Shown one piece after another: positions 27,575 through 36,658 of a stretch of 64,000 nucleotides of DNA; positions within the stretch are counted from its first letter, which is position 1; each line of letters starts with the position of its first letter. The stretch spans positions 62,001-126,000 of the forward strand of contig NZ_JAQTZU010000002.1 of NCBI RefSeq assembly GCF_028687615.1, given 5' to 3'. The stretch comes from Methylovulum sp. (GTDB lineage Bacteria; Pseudomonadota; Gammaproteobacteria; Methylococcales; Methylomonadaceae). Under the pieces are notes generated by a model, which was not told the origin of the DNA, did not search any database, and was given only the letters and a program-made list of their open reading frames with translations. The position numbers and the translations under genes were made by a program.

Positions 27575-29128
27575 TCATTCCTTCTGCGTAATCCGTATCG
27601 CCTCATCCAAGCTCGTCTCACCCGCCAACACTTTCGCAAACGCGCTTTGCTGGATGCTTCGAGATGACAATCTGGCGTGTTGTTCCAATTCCTGTTCGCC
27701 GACATGTTCGTTAATCATATTCCGCATGGTTGAATCAATGGCGATCAATTCAAATATCCCGGCTCGGCCTTTGAAGCCGCTGTGTTTGCATTTGTCACAA
27801 CCGACGGGTTGATAAATTTCAATCCATTCACTTGTACCCCTGAGGTTATCCGATTGTGCCGGATAACCCAAACCGGACAAATCTTGTGCGGGTACACGCT
27901 CGATTTTTTTGCAGGCCGGGCAAAGCTTGCGTAATAGCCGTTGGGCGATCACGCCGACCAAGCTGGAAGCCAATAAAAACGGTTCCACGCCCATGTCGCG
28001 CAAACGGGTGATTGCGCCGACGGCGGTGTTGGTGTGCAAGGTCGATAACACCAAATGTCCGGTCAAACTGGCTTGCACGGAAATTTCGGCGGTTTCTTTG
28101 TCGCGGATTTCGCCGACCATCACAATGTCGGGGTCTTGGCGCAAGATGGCGCGTAAGCCTTTGGCGAAGGTCATTTCGACTTTGTTGTTGACTTGGGTTT
28201 GCCCGATGCCGTCCAGATAAAATTCAATCGGGTCTTCGACGGTTAGAATATTACGGGTGCGCTCGTTGAGCTGGTTGAGCACCGCGTACAGGCTGGTGGT
28301 TTTACCGGAACCTGTGGGGCCGGTCACTAAAATAATGCCGTGCGGGCGGCTGATCATTTGCTGGATGCTGGCGAGTTCGTCCGGGTTCATGCCCAATTGT
28401 TTCAGGCTGAGTTGGTTGGCCTGTTTGTCCAGCAAACGTAACACCACGCGTTCGCCATAGCCGGAGGGCAGGGTGGAGACACGCACGTCAACCGTGCGTC
28501 CGCCGACAATCAAGGAAATCCGTCCATCCTGAGGCAAGCGTTTTTCGGCGATGTCCAGCTTTGCCATGACTTTCAAACGCGAAATCACCATAGACGCGAA
28601 TTCCCGTTGCGGCTCGATAATCTCGCGCAAGATACCATCGACACGGAAACGCACGACCATGCGTTTTTCGTAGGACTCGATATGGATGTCGGAGGCGTTT
28701 TCTTTGATGGCTTCGGTGAGCAGGGCGTTGATCAGGCGGATGATCGGCGCTTCGTCCTCGCTTTCCATCAAATCTTCGGGCGTGGGCAAATGTTGCGCCA
28801 TGTCGGCAAGGTCGAGGTTGTCGCTTAAGTTTTCGACCATTTGCTGGGCGTGCCCGGCTTTTTGTTCGTAAGCGGTTTGCAGTTTTTGCTCGAACTCGGC
28901 TTCGCTGATTTTGGCAAAGCTTGCGGGCTGGTTTAAGAATCGGCGGATTTCAAACAAGGCGAGGCTGGGGGTTTTTTCCAGATACAGCACACTCAAATTA
29001 GCGGCGTTTTGTTGCACGAGGATGCCGTGCCGTTTGGCGAAACTGTACGCAGGGAGCTTCAAGCCTTCTTCAAAAGAGGAAATGCCGCTGTCTGATAAAG
29101 ATTCTTGTCTTGGCGTATCGGAAATCAT
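27575..29128 (-). CDS. gspE: Type II secretion system ATPase E
   Basis: GspE is the cytoplasmic hexameric ATPase that powers pseudopilus assembly. The 517-residue protein has the Walker A motif GPTGSGKTTSLYAV near residue 270, an Asp box ILTVEDPIEF, a Walker B region RQDPDIVMVGEIRDKET and a His box LVLSTLHTN. The tetracysteine zinc motif appears as CPAC and, about 45 residues later, CDKC. An N1E-like N-terminal domain is present. Its 3' end is duplicated just downstream. Confidence 0.97.
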   Translation of the reverse strand: MISDTPRQESLSDSGISSFEEGLKLPAYSFAKRHGILVQQNAANLSVLYLEKTPSLALFEIRRFLNQPASFAKISEAEFEQKLQTAYEQKAGHAQQMVENLSDNLDLADMAQHLPTPEDLMESEDEAPIIRLINALLTEAIKENASDIHIESYEKRMVVRFRVDGILREIIEPQREFASMVISRLKVMAKLDIAEKRLPQDGRISLIVGGRTVDVRVSTLPSGYGERVVLRLLDKQANQLSLKQLGMNPDELASIQQMISRPHGIILVTGPTGSGKTTSLYAVLNQLNERTRNILTVEDPIEFYLDGIGQTQVNNKVEMTFAKGLRAILRQDPDIVMVGEIRDKETAEISVQASLTGHLVLSTLHTNTAVGAITRLRDMGVEPFLLASSLVGVIAQRLLRKLCPACKKIERVPAQDLSGLGYPAQSDNLRGTSEWIEIYQPVGCDKCKHSGFKGRAGIFELIAIDSTMRNMINEHVGEQELEQHARLSSRSIQQSAFAKVLAGETSLDEAIRITQKE

Positions 29129-31011
29129 TTTCTAAATGACGGTGCAATATAAGGTCTTACCTGGTTTGGCGCGAGCTTGGGCAGAACCGGGCCATGTTCT
29201 TGGGGCATCAGGAATACGCCGTTTTTACCGACTTGTTGTTCACGGATACGAATATCGTTGTATTTGCCACTCGATAATTGTAGGGCGGTATCTTGATCAC
29301 GCAATATTTTTGTGCGGATGAACACCATCAGGTTTTTCTTTTTGACGGCAGTGTTGTTGTATTGGAACAAACGTCCCAGATAAGGGATGTCGCCCAACAA
29401 CGGCACTTTGGTGATGGTGTCTTCGACATCGTCTTGCATCAAGCCGCCGAGGATGAGGATTTTGCTGTCATCGACCAACACGGAAGTGTCAATTTCACGT
29501 TTGTTGATCGTGACCCCGTTGTCTGAATTGGCTGTGGTGGTGTCGACGCTGGACACTTCCTGTTTTACTTTTAATTTAATCGCATTGCCTTCGTTGATCT
29601 GCGGCGTGACAATGAGCTTGATACCGACATCTTGGCGTTGCAGGGTCGTGAACGGGTTGCTGGAGCCGCTGGTGTTGGTGGTGAAACTGCCGGTTTTGAT
29701 GCCGATGTTTTGCCCGACCAAGATATTGGCTTCTTCATTGTCCAGCGTGACCAAAGACGGTGTGGACAGGATGTTGACATTGTTGTCTTCGGCAAAAGCC
29801 GAGAGTAAGGCGTTTAATTCGCCGCCAACAAAATAACCGACACTCAGGCCCTTGCCAGCGTTGGTAATAAAATCACTGAGGGTGGTTGTGGTATTGCCGG
29901 AGGTGTTGACATTGCCTACGACACCGTTCTGTTTGCCTGTATTCCAGTCAACCCCGATTCTTTGGTCTTTGTTGTAATTAATTTCGGCGATGATCGCTTC
30001 GATATGGACTTGGGCACGGCGTATATCCAGTTGTTGGATGACGGCTTTCAATGAGCGCATTTTTTCCGTATCCGCCGTGATGACCAAGGCATTCGTTGCT
30101 TCGTCGGCACGGACATCGAAATCTTTTTGGGTGGAGCTTTCCGTTTTTGCGGCATTGATGTCGCCTGTCGATTTTTGTTTGGCTCCCGTCAAGGTTTCCA
30201 CCAAGTCTTTCGCGAGCGCGTAATGTAGATAAATCACTTCGGTGTCGCCGGTGTCGGCGACCGGATGGTCAAGGTCATCCAACAAAGCCCGCACTTGCGC
30301 CCGTGATGCCGGATCACCGCTGATTAACACGCTGTTGGTGCGCTCATCTGCCACTAGCGCGGGCAGGAATGCGCTAGTTTTACCCGCATTTTTGCTGGAG
30401 ATCAGTGTCGTCAGGGTTTTTACGGCATCGGCGGCATCGGCTTGGTCGAGTTTTATGACATCAATTTTCAGATTGCCCTGCCGGTCTATCTGTTCGATCA
30501 TCTGTGCAAGGCGGTTCACATTCCCGGCGGTGTCTGAAAGGATAATGACATTGCTGTCAGGGAACGCCGACATGAACGCATGTTGCGGCATCAGCGGCAA
30601 CAGGATTTGTTCCAATTGCACGGCATCGACATGATGGACTTGGATGACTTTGGTCAGCAAATCATCAGCTCCTGCGATTTTGCTTGGCTGGTTAAGTTCC
30701 TGTTTGGCATTGACATTCTGGACGATTTTGACAATATTGCCGTCCGCCACGGCGGCAAAACCATGCACTTTTAAAATCGACAGGAAAATTTCGTAGATTT
30801 GCGAAGCCCGCATCGGTTTAGCCGTAACGACGGTGACTTTGCCGGCGACATGCGGGTCAACGATAAAATTTTTGCCGGTAATGTCCGCCACCGTATCAAT
30901 CATGACGCGCATGTCCACTTCATTCAGGTTCAACGTGAATTCATCTTTTTCCGCCTTGGCAAAACTGCAAGTCAGTATGAACAATAGGGCAATCAATAAA
31001 CGGAACGGCAT
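29125..31011 (-). CDS. gspD: Type II secretion system secretin D
   Basis: GspD forms the outer-membrane channel. The 628-residue precursor has a plain Sec signal (MPFRLLIALLFILTCSFAKA, no lipobox). N0 begins with FTLNLNEVDMRVMIDTVADI, and N1-N3 repeats follow. The secretin core contains NILSTPSLVTLDNEEANILV, the DVGIKLIVTPQINEG strand and ILILGGLMQD. It overlaps gspE by 4 nt (ATGA). No dedicated pilotin gene was seen nearby. Confidence 0.97.
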   Translation of the reverse strand: MPFRLLIALLFILTCSFAKAEKDEFTLNLNEVDMRVMIDTVADITGKNFIVDPHVAGKVTVVTAKPMRASQIYEIFLSILKVHGFAAVADGNIVKIVQNVNAKQELNQPSKIAGADDLLTKVIQVHHVDAVQLEQILLPLMPQHAFMSAFPDSNVIILSDTAGNVNRLAQMIEQIDRQGNLKIDVIKLDQADAADAVKTLTTLISSKNAGKTSAFLPALVADERTNSVLISGDPASRAQVRALLDDLDHPVADTGDTEVIYLHYALAKDLVETLTGAKQKSTGDINAAKTESSTQKDFDVRADEATNALVITADTEKMRSLKAVIQQLDIRRAQVHIEAIIAEINYNKDQRIGVDWNTGKQNGVVGNVNTSGNTTTTLSDFITNAGKGLSVGYFVGGELNALLSAFAEDNNVNILSTPSLVTLDNEEANILVGQNIGIKTGSFTTNTSGSSNPFTTLQRQDVGIKLIVTPQINEGNAIKLKVKQEVSSVDTTTANSDNGVTINKREIDTSVLVDDSKILILGGLMQDDVEDTITKVPLLGDIPYLGRLFQYNNTAVKKKNLMVFIRTKILRDQDTALQLSSGKYNDIRIREQQVGKNGVFLMPQEHGPVLPKLAPNQVRPYIAPSFRK

Positions 31012-31066
31012 AAGTGGAAGAGGATTAGGGATTATGGGTGCTGTGAAAAGAGTCCATTCAGCTTGG

Positions 31067-31540
31067 TCATTCAGTCGGGGCGGGGGCGGGTCCGGCAGCT
31101 TCTTGTGAAAATTCGTATTTGCTTAACGGCAAGGTGGTTTGCTGATTGTTGATAAGCAAGGTGATCTTTTCATTATCAATGGCTTGTAAAATACCCCCAT
31201 TGGGCAGTTGATCGTTAATCCGATAAGCCTTTTGTGTTTGGTCCGAAGTTTCAATAATAGCATGGGCCTGATGCTGGGAGCCCAGAAAAAACACGCCGCG
31301 TAGCTTTATATCTGTAGGTGGGGAAGTGCTGGTTCCGTCATTTGTATCGACTATTGTCGGCGATAGTCCGAGTAAGTGCCAACTGCCAAGTTGTGTGAAA
31401 TCGACCGGGCCAGTTGGATTTGCGACAGGACTTTCTGAATTAAGCGTGGAGGGAATGGTTGCAGTGCTTGAATAGAATAGCGCGTTAATTACCATTGCCG
31501 ACAAGATGAATAGGGTGAAGGTTGCCGCTAACAATGGCAA
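31067..31540 (-). CDS. gspC: Type II secretion system protein C, short form
   Basis: GspC links the inner-membrane platform to the secretin. The 157-residue product has one N-terminal helix (TFTLFILSAMVINALFYS), and the homology region contains WHLLGLSPTIVDTN, LRGVFFLGSQHQAHAIIETS and YRINDQLPNGGILQAI. It ends soon after that and so lacks the PDZ or coiled-coil domain found in longer GspC proteins. The only marked start is a TTG at 31540. The frame stays open for about 20 more codons upstream with no ATG or GTG, so the true start is uncertain. Confidence 0.85.
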   Translation of the reverse strand: MPLLAATFTLFILSAMVINALFYSSTATIPSTLNSESPVANPTGPVDFTQLGSWHLLGLSPTIVDTNDGTSTSPPTDIKLRGVFFLGSQHQAHAIIETSDQTQKAYRINDQLPNGGILQAIDNEKITLLINNQQTTLPLSKYEFSQEAAGPAPAPTE

Positions 31541-31638
31541 AAAATATTGACGGTTAAATACGGTTATAATTGAAATGATGTGAATAATCCCGGTCAGTTG
31601 TTGCTAAGATAATGATGCGCTTTGGCTACATGCTTATT

Positions 31639-32139
31639 TCAATTGTCTAGTTTGGCAGATTTTTTGTTCGGTAGGATAAAATCATCAAACACTGTCTTTT
31701 TTTCAACTGATAACAATTGATATTTTTCCGTCAAATAATCTTTGAGCCAAGTTTCGACGTCAGATTGGTTTTTTGAGGAATCATCCAGTTTCATCAGCCG
31801 CTGTCTTAGCAGATGTTGGGGCATCAATAGTAACTCGATGTCGCACATCGCTACGTACTTGTCGGGATTGAGATTATTGCCGTTAATGATTTTTTCAAGC
31901 TGGTGCCGCTTAAGGCCTAAGGTGTGGTTAATTTCCGCACGGATTTCCAGCATGGCGGGCAATAAATCACTGCCGGTATAAGAGTCATCAAAAAGGCAAC
32001 TGAACCTATTGAGTAGATAGTTTATCGCAAAACGATAAATATCGGATTCCCTGACAAATAGGCGCGAAGCAATGGCTTGCACTGCGGCCCTATCACTATC
32101 GACCAGCCGTAGCGAAATGATTTGTTTTAATTCGTTCAA
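31639..32139 (-). CDS. Ribbon-helix-helix-like DNA-binding protein, possible regulator of gsp
   Basis: The 166-residue protein begins NELKQIISLRLVDSDRAAVQ and continues AIASRLFVRESDIYRFAINY. This matches the strand-helix-helix pattern of CopG/MetJ-type RHH domains. The C-terminal 110 residues are helical and not recognised. The start is set at TTG 32139, because AGGGAG lies 7 nt upstream. The next upstream TTG (32196) has no such site. It is 98 bp ahead of gspC on the same strand and divergent from the PstS-like gene, a typical place for a local regulator. The target is inferred. Confidence 0.6.
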   Translation of the reverse strand: MNELKQIISLRLVDSDRAAVQAIASRLFVRESDIYRFAINYLLNRFSCLFDDSYTGSDLLPAMLEIRAEINHTLGLKRHQLEKIINGNNLNPDKYVAMCDIELLLMPQHLLRQRLMKLDDSSKNQSDVETWLKDYLTEKYQLLSVEKKTVFDDFILPNKKSAKLDN

Positions 32140-32558
32140 GATGCAACTCCCTGGGAGCTGTTGGTGATCTGAGAGTGTGGGTGGTTCATCAACCAAGGAT
32201 AAGATAAAAGATTAATGTTACAGAAATACTACGAAGGTTAAGAATGCGTTATTTGAACTACAAATGTAATACATTACTTGTAATTTTAATAAAGTTGTAA
32301 CCATCTGGGCATATTAACTATGAAAAAATACCATCCAGTTGAAGTAAAGCTATGAGCTTTGCGGGTTCTGTCCAATGCAAGCCCACAATGTGGAGTTCTT
32401 AGTGTGTATTGCTTAAACATGGAAGGCTAGTTTGCCGTTTATTAAGGGCTTAAATTTGTTGAGTTCTTAGCAGAAGGATGTGAGCCTGAGTGTTCAAGAT
32501 ACCTGGTGTGCCCGCTTCAGTAACGCGGTTTTTTTATTTTTTAGTCTACGAGGATAAC
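32140..32558. promoter_or_regulatory. Divergent promoter region between the RHH-like and PstS-like genes
   Basis: A 419-bp AT-rich gap separates two divergent genes. It holds the near-palindrome GTAATacATTAC at 32266-32277, inside TACAAATGTAATACATTACT. That is a possible operator for the adjacent RHH-like protein. Long T-runs (GGTTTTTTTATTTTTTAG) come just before the plus-strand start. No clear sigma-70 pair was chosen. The regulatory assignment is an inference from position. Confidence 0.4.
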
Positions 32559-34343
32559 ATGAAAAAAATATTATTAGGGGCGGCAATTTCTGCTGCTTTA
32601 TTTGGTGGTGTTGCCAATGCGGCAATCACTTTTGACCCAAAAACCAATATGCCTACTGCGGCTACTTTGGCTGATACACAAGTTGTATACTTGTCTGGTT
32701 CATCTGCCCAGGCTGAATTATTTGACAGATCATTGTTAGTGGGTACTAGCGAGAGTATTTGTAAATTAGGCACTGTCCATAAATTTATGGATCCTCCATC
32801 AGGCAGCAACCAACTTGTTTATTTGTGTGCATTGAATACTGCGGCTAACGGCAGTGCAACGCCAAACACTAGAATCCCTAGCACGATCACCAAATCGAAC
32901 ATATTGTTATTTAAACGCAACGAAGGTGGTTCAGTTTTTGGTATTTCTCCAATCATTACGCCTGCAGCAATTGCTTTCCTGAACGTCACCACCAACACTA
33001 GCCCCTGCACAGTTATAGCACCTGGCTTGTTCGCTTCTACTAGAACTTGTGCATACAGCAAAGACACCAACCGTACTTTGGCGACACCTACTTTTGGTGT
33101 TTCTGACGTAAACCCGCAATCATTTACAGTGGCTGGCGAAAACGCTCCAGCGGGCACAGTCCCAGCTGCTCCTCCAGGGCCAACTCCTAGCACTTATCAA
33201 GTGGTTTCTGGTCCGGCCACAGTGTTTGGTTTGGCTGTCACCACTAAATTGCGTAAAGCTCTGCAACAAGCGCAATTTGCCGCCAACAGCACTTGTAACC
33301 CAACTAACGCCGGTTACAAAGATTTGGCTGGTAATGCGAAAGACACCGCCGATTCAGAACTCTGTATGCCTAACCTGAATTCTGACACCATTGCGGCGAT
33401 CTTTGCAGCTTATACTGCTCCCTTCTCTCCATTAGTGGCAAATGTCAGTGCGCCTGCTCTAGGAGCCGGTAAAATCCACCAATGGACTCAAATCAAAACA
33501 GGTGCCGCAACAAACTTGTTTGACCAAACCATTTCCGCCAACAAACCAGCCAATGCAAAAGTCCATATCTGTAGCCGTACCATTGGTTCAGGCACTAGAG
33601 CACAATTTGGTATCAAATTCCTGAATAATACTTGTAGCTTATATAGCTCAAAAGTGGTCAGCCATGCAGACCACACTGCTATTGGGGAACCAGGCCAGTC
33701 ATTCTTTAAAGCAGGCCCTATCGCCAACCCAGAAAGCCTGTTGAGACCGATGGTCCATGCCATGGCTTCAGGTGGTGGTTTGGAGGAGTGTTTGAATGAA
33801 TTGGATAATGGTTCTGCCAACACTGCCGGTTCTTTTGCTCCAGGCGAAGCTTATGGCGCTCCGGGCGCAACAGCGGTGCGTTGGGCGATTGGTTTCCACT
33901 CACTGGATAAAAACGCCAGTTTGAGCAGCAACTTCCGTTTCATCAAAATTGATGGCGTGTCCCCTTCTTTGGATAAAGTGGCAGCCGGACGTTATCCTGA
34001 TTGGGTTGAAGGTACTTTCCAATATAACGTCAAAACTTTACCAAGTAGCGGTGTGAAAGATTTGGTGCTGGAAATGATCCGTTCATTTGGTACTCCTTCA
34101 GTGGTTAGCTTTGTAAACAAAAGTTCTGGAACCCATACTTGGGGTACTTCAGGCTTCTTGGCTGTGCCTAATGCAGCCCATGCCGCACCACTCAATGGCC
34201 TTGTGAACTTGGCAGCCCCTGTCAACCCATTAAGCCATGCGATTTTCCCAGGCACTGGTGCCCAAGCCACCAACGACTGCCGCAATCCTTTGATCTATTC
34301 TACTAGCCCAAACAACAACTTGCAGGGCTTGCAAATAAAATAA
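32559..34343 (+). CDS. Secreted PstS-like (periplasmic binding fold) protein
   Basis: The 594-residue product starts at ATG 32559, with ACGAGGATAAC upstream and a clean signal peptide (MKKILLGAAISAALFGGVAN). The mature start VYLSGSSAQAELFDRSLL and the later ICSRTIGSGTRAQFGIKF resemble the ligand loops of phosphate-binding proteins (GSGT). Several cysteine pairs fit an extracytoplasmic location. It is about twice the usual PstS length, and no ABC transporter genes are nearby, so uptake by a Pst system is not indicated. It may bind a ligand or be exported by the adjacent type II or two-partner system. An intrinsic terminator follows. Confidence 0.6.
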   Translation: MKKILLGAAISAALFGGVANAAITFDPKTNMPTAATLADTQVVYLSGSSAQAELFDRSLLVGTSESICKLGTVHKFMDPPSGSNQLVYLCALNTAANGSATPNTRIPSTITKSNILLFKRNEGGSVFGISPIITPAAIAFLNVTTNTSPCTVIAPGLFASTRTCAYSKDTNRTLATPTFGVSDVNPQSFTVAGENAPAGTVPAAPPGPTPSTYQVVSGPATVFGLAVTTKLRKALQQAQFAANSTCNPTNAGYKDLAGNAKDTADSELCMPNLNSDTIAAIFAAYTAPFSPLVANVSAPALGAGKIHQWTQIKTGAATNLFDQTISANKPANAKVHICSRTIGSGTRAQFGIKFLNNTCSLYSSKVVSHADHTAIGEPGQSFFKAGPIANPESLLRPMVHAMASGGGLEECLNELDNGSANTAGSFAPGEAYGAPGATAVRWAIGFHSLDKNASLSSNFRFIKIDGVSPSLDKVAAGRYPDWVEGTFQYNVKTLPSSGVKDLVLEMIRSFGTPSVVSFVNKSSGTHTWGTSGFLAVPNAAHAAPLNGLVNLAAPVNPLSHAIFPGTGAQATNDCRNPLIYSTSPNNNLQGLQIK

Positions 34344-34400
34344 GACTTTAATGTCGATAGATATTAAGCTTATCGTTTAATGCCAGCTATGGCATGATAG

Positions 34401-34436
34401 AAAGCCAACCGTCTTCTGGCGGTTGGCTTTTTTGTT
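34401..34436 (+). terminator. Intrinsic terminator after the PstS-like gene
   Basis: AAGCCAACCG and CGGTTGGCTT form a 10-bp stem with the loop TCTTCTGG, followed at once by TTTTTTGTTTT. The rest of the gap 34344-34747 is AT-rich and holds no convincing gene. A 63-codon frame from GTG 34472 lacks a ribosome binding site. Confidence 0.85.
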
Positions 34437-34747
34437 TTCAAGTGTAGTTATTAATTTCCCCATAAATTCTTGTGCGGCCTCCTATAAAACTTAGCCAAGA
34501 ACTTAATGAGGAAATTAATACCTGCAATAAGATTATTAATATTTCACACCAACTAGCCAAAGCCGAGGTTTATCCAGAAGGGTTAGAATGCTGGTTTGTC
34601 ATCAAAAATTCATATAAGCTTCATAAAATGAAGCATAAGCCTGTCACTAACTACGCCATCTAATCCACTTGTTAGTAAATAAGTTGTTGATTTTATTGAT
34701 CGACAAAAACACGTCACATACTGAACCTTATCAGATCACAAATACAC

Positions 34748-36364
34748 ATGCCTTTATATGACTTTAAGCAAGGTCTACTGGTTAAATCAGTAGTTTTGAG
34801 TGTTTTTTTTGGAATCCTTATGCCTGTTGATGCTTTTGCTACTGAAAAGGCGGCGGAGGAGCAGGATGCCCGTTTCGATTTATTTGAATTGCGTGTTAAA
34901 GGGAACACCTTGTTGGCACGCACACAGCTAGAGCGGGCTGTTTATCCATTTTTAGGCCCTAAAAAATCCATAGAAACGGTGGAAAAAGCCCGTGGAGCTT
35001 TGGAAAAACTTTATCATGCCCAAGGTTATCAAACAGTTGGAGTCGATATTCCTGAGCAAAACGTGCAAAACGGCGTGGTTTATTTGCAGGTAGTCGAAGG
35101 CAAAGTATCCCGCCTTCGTGTGAAAGATTCACGTTATTTTTCTTTGGGTAGCATTAAAGCAGGTGTTCCTGAGCTTGCAGAAGGCCATGTGCCCAATATG
35201 CCCAAAATGCAGGAGCAGCTTGGTGCGCTCGACAGCCAAAGCAATGACCGCAAAATTACACCGGTGCTTCGTCCTGGTGACGCCCCCGGTACCGTGGATG
35301 TGGATTTGAAAGTCAAAGATGATTTGCCTTTACATGGCAGTGTGGCCTTAAATGGACGCAACACTTCATCGACGAGCCTGTTACGCTTAGTATCGACGTT
35401 GCACTATGATAACTTGTGGCAAAAATTCCACAGCGCCTCCTTCACTTATCAAGTGTCCCCTGAGGAAAGTGATGAAGTGGATGTGATCGTGGGAACCTAC
35501 AGCCTACCAATCTTTGACAACGCTGCGAAACTCGCCCTTTATGGGGTTAGTTCATCTTCAAACGCCCAGATAGCTAGCGGTGGGGCCTTGGCGGTGGTCG
35601 GTATCGGTGAAATTTACGGGGCGAGATTGATCAAGCCTTTGCGGACGTTGAAAAATTATTCGCATTCATTAGTTGCGGGCATAGACTATAAAAATTTTAA
35701 GGAAGATGTTAAGTTGCTAAGTTCAGACACGATAAGAACCCCTATCAGCTATTTACCTTTTTCTTTACAGTACAATTCTTCAATTAGGGGTGAAAAATCC
35801 TTCACGTCATTTAATTTGGGTCTTAATTTTTCCGTCCGTGGCCTAGGCAACACCCAGGCAGAGTTTGAAAACAAACGTATTGATTCTAAACCTAATTATG
35901 CCGTTTTGCTGGGAGGCCTGAATTTCACCCATGAGTTACCTTACGGGATGGAATTTTTCAGCCGCTTTTCAGGACAACTCGCCAACTCCCCATTAATCAG
36001 TAATGAGCAATTTTCATTAGGCGGTATGCAAAGCATACGTGGTTATTTTGAAACCCAGGCTTTAACCGATGACGGTATCATTGCTTCGTTTGAATGGCGT
36101 TCTCCCCGTTTGGTGCCAAATAAGATTCAATATATCAATAAATTACAGGCTCTTGTGTTCTTGGATGCAGGTAAGGGCTGGACCCAGGCCGCGCCGTCAG
36201 GAACAGCACCGACCAACGAGCTGGCCAGTACAGGAATAGGGACTCGCTTCCAATTATGGAAATATTTTGTTGGTGCATTGGATATAGGATTCCCATTGAT
36301 TGACCTGCAATCTGTTAAACAGGGCGACCCGAAAGTACATTTCAATATTGCAACAGAATTTTAA
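34748..36364 (+). CDS. Two-partner secretion outer-membrane transporter TpsB (ShlB/FhaC/HecB family)
   Basis: The 538-residue precursor belongs to the Omp85 superfamily and exports its TpsA partner across the outer membrane. A signal peptide ends near DAFA. A POTRA_2 domain follows (LFELRVKGNTLLARTQLERA), then a second POTRA (VEGKVSRLRVKDSRYF), then a 16-strand barrel. The L6 signature is present as QSIRGYFE near residue 435, and the last residue is Phe. Its place 294 bp ahead of the giant tpsA gene makes the pair clear. Confidence 0.92.
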   Translation: MPLYDFKQGLLVKSVVLSVFFGILMPVDAFATEKAAEEQDARFDLFELRVKGNTLLARTQLERAVYPFLGPKKSIETVEKARGALEKLYHAQGYQTVGVDIPEQNVQNGVVYLQVVEGKVSRLRVKDSRYFSLGSIKAGVPELAEGHVPNMPKMQEQLGALDSQSNDRKITPVLRPGDAPGTVDVDLKVKDDLPLHGSVALNGRNTSSTSLLRLVSTLHYDNLWQKFHSASFTYQVSPEESDEVDVIVGTYSLPIFDNAAKLALYGVSSSSNAQIASGGALAVVGIGEIYGARLIKPLRTLKNYSHSLVAGIDYKNFKEDVKLLSSDTIRTPISYLPFSLQYNSSIRGEKSFTSFNLGLNFSVRGLGNTQAEFENKRIDSKPNYAVLLGGLNFTHELPYGMEFFSRFSGQLANSPLISNEQFSLGGMQSIRGYFETQALTDDGIIASFEWRSPRLVPNKIQYINKLQALVFLDAGKGWTQAAPSGTAPTNELASTGIGTRFQLWKYFVGALDIGFPLIDLQSVKQGDPKVHFNIATEF

Positions 36365-36658
36365 AGACTTGGAGCAATTGTAATTGATTAGCTGAGAATT
36401 GTTACTTTTGCTTTCCTGATCCTGGCCAGTTTACGCCGACAGAAACTTCTTTTTTGGGGTTAGCGTGGTGGGTATCTAAGGATGCTTATTGGGAGGGTAG
36501 TAGCAACCTACTCAGATTTATCAGGACAATCTTAAATACAACTTTGTGACGTAAAACTAGTGCACTCTAATTTTTTGTTTATTGTCGTTAGGCTTTGACA
36601 TGCTCGAGTTTTTCTTTGGAATAAATAGATTCAATTTTTATGGTAAGTAGGCTAAACC
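36365..36658 (+). promoter_or_regulatory. Intergenic region before tpsA, possible promoter
   Basis: The gap of 294 bp contains TTGACA at 36595-36600, a full -35 consensus, with GAATAA 18 nt further as a weak -10. No terminator hairpin was found after tpsB, so tpsA might have its own promoter in addition to read-through from tpsB. No gene is seen here. Confidence 0.3.

Noticed and set aside
34472..34663. 63-codon frame before tpsB
   Set aside because: GTG start without a ribosome binding site in AT-rich intergenic DNA; no recognisable motif.
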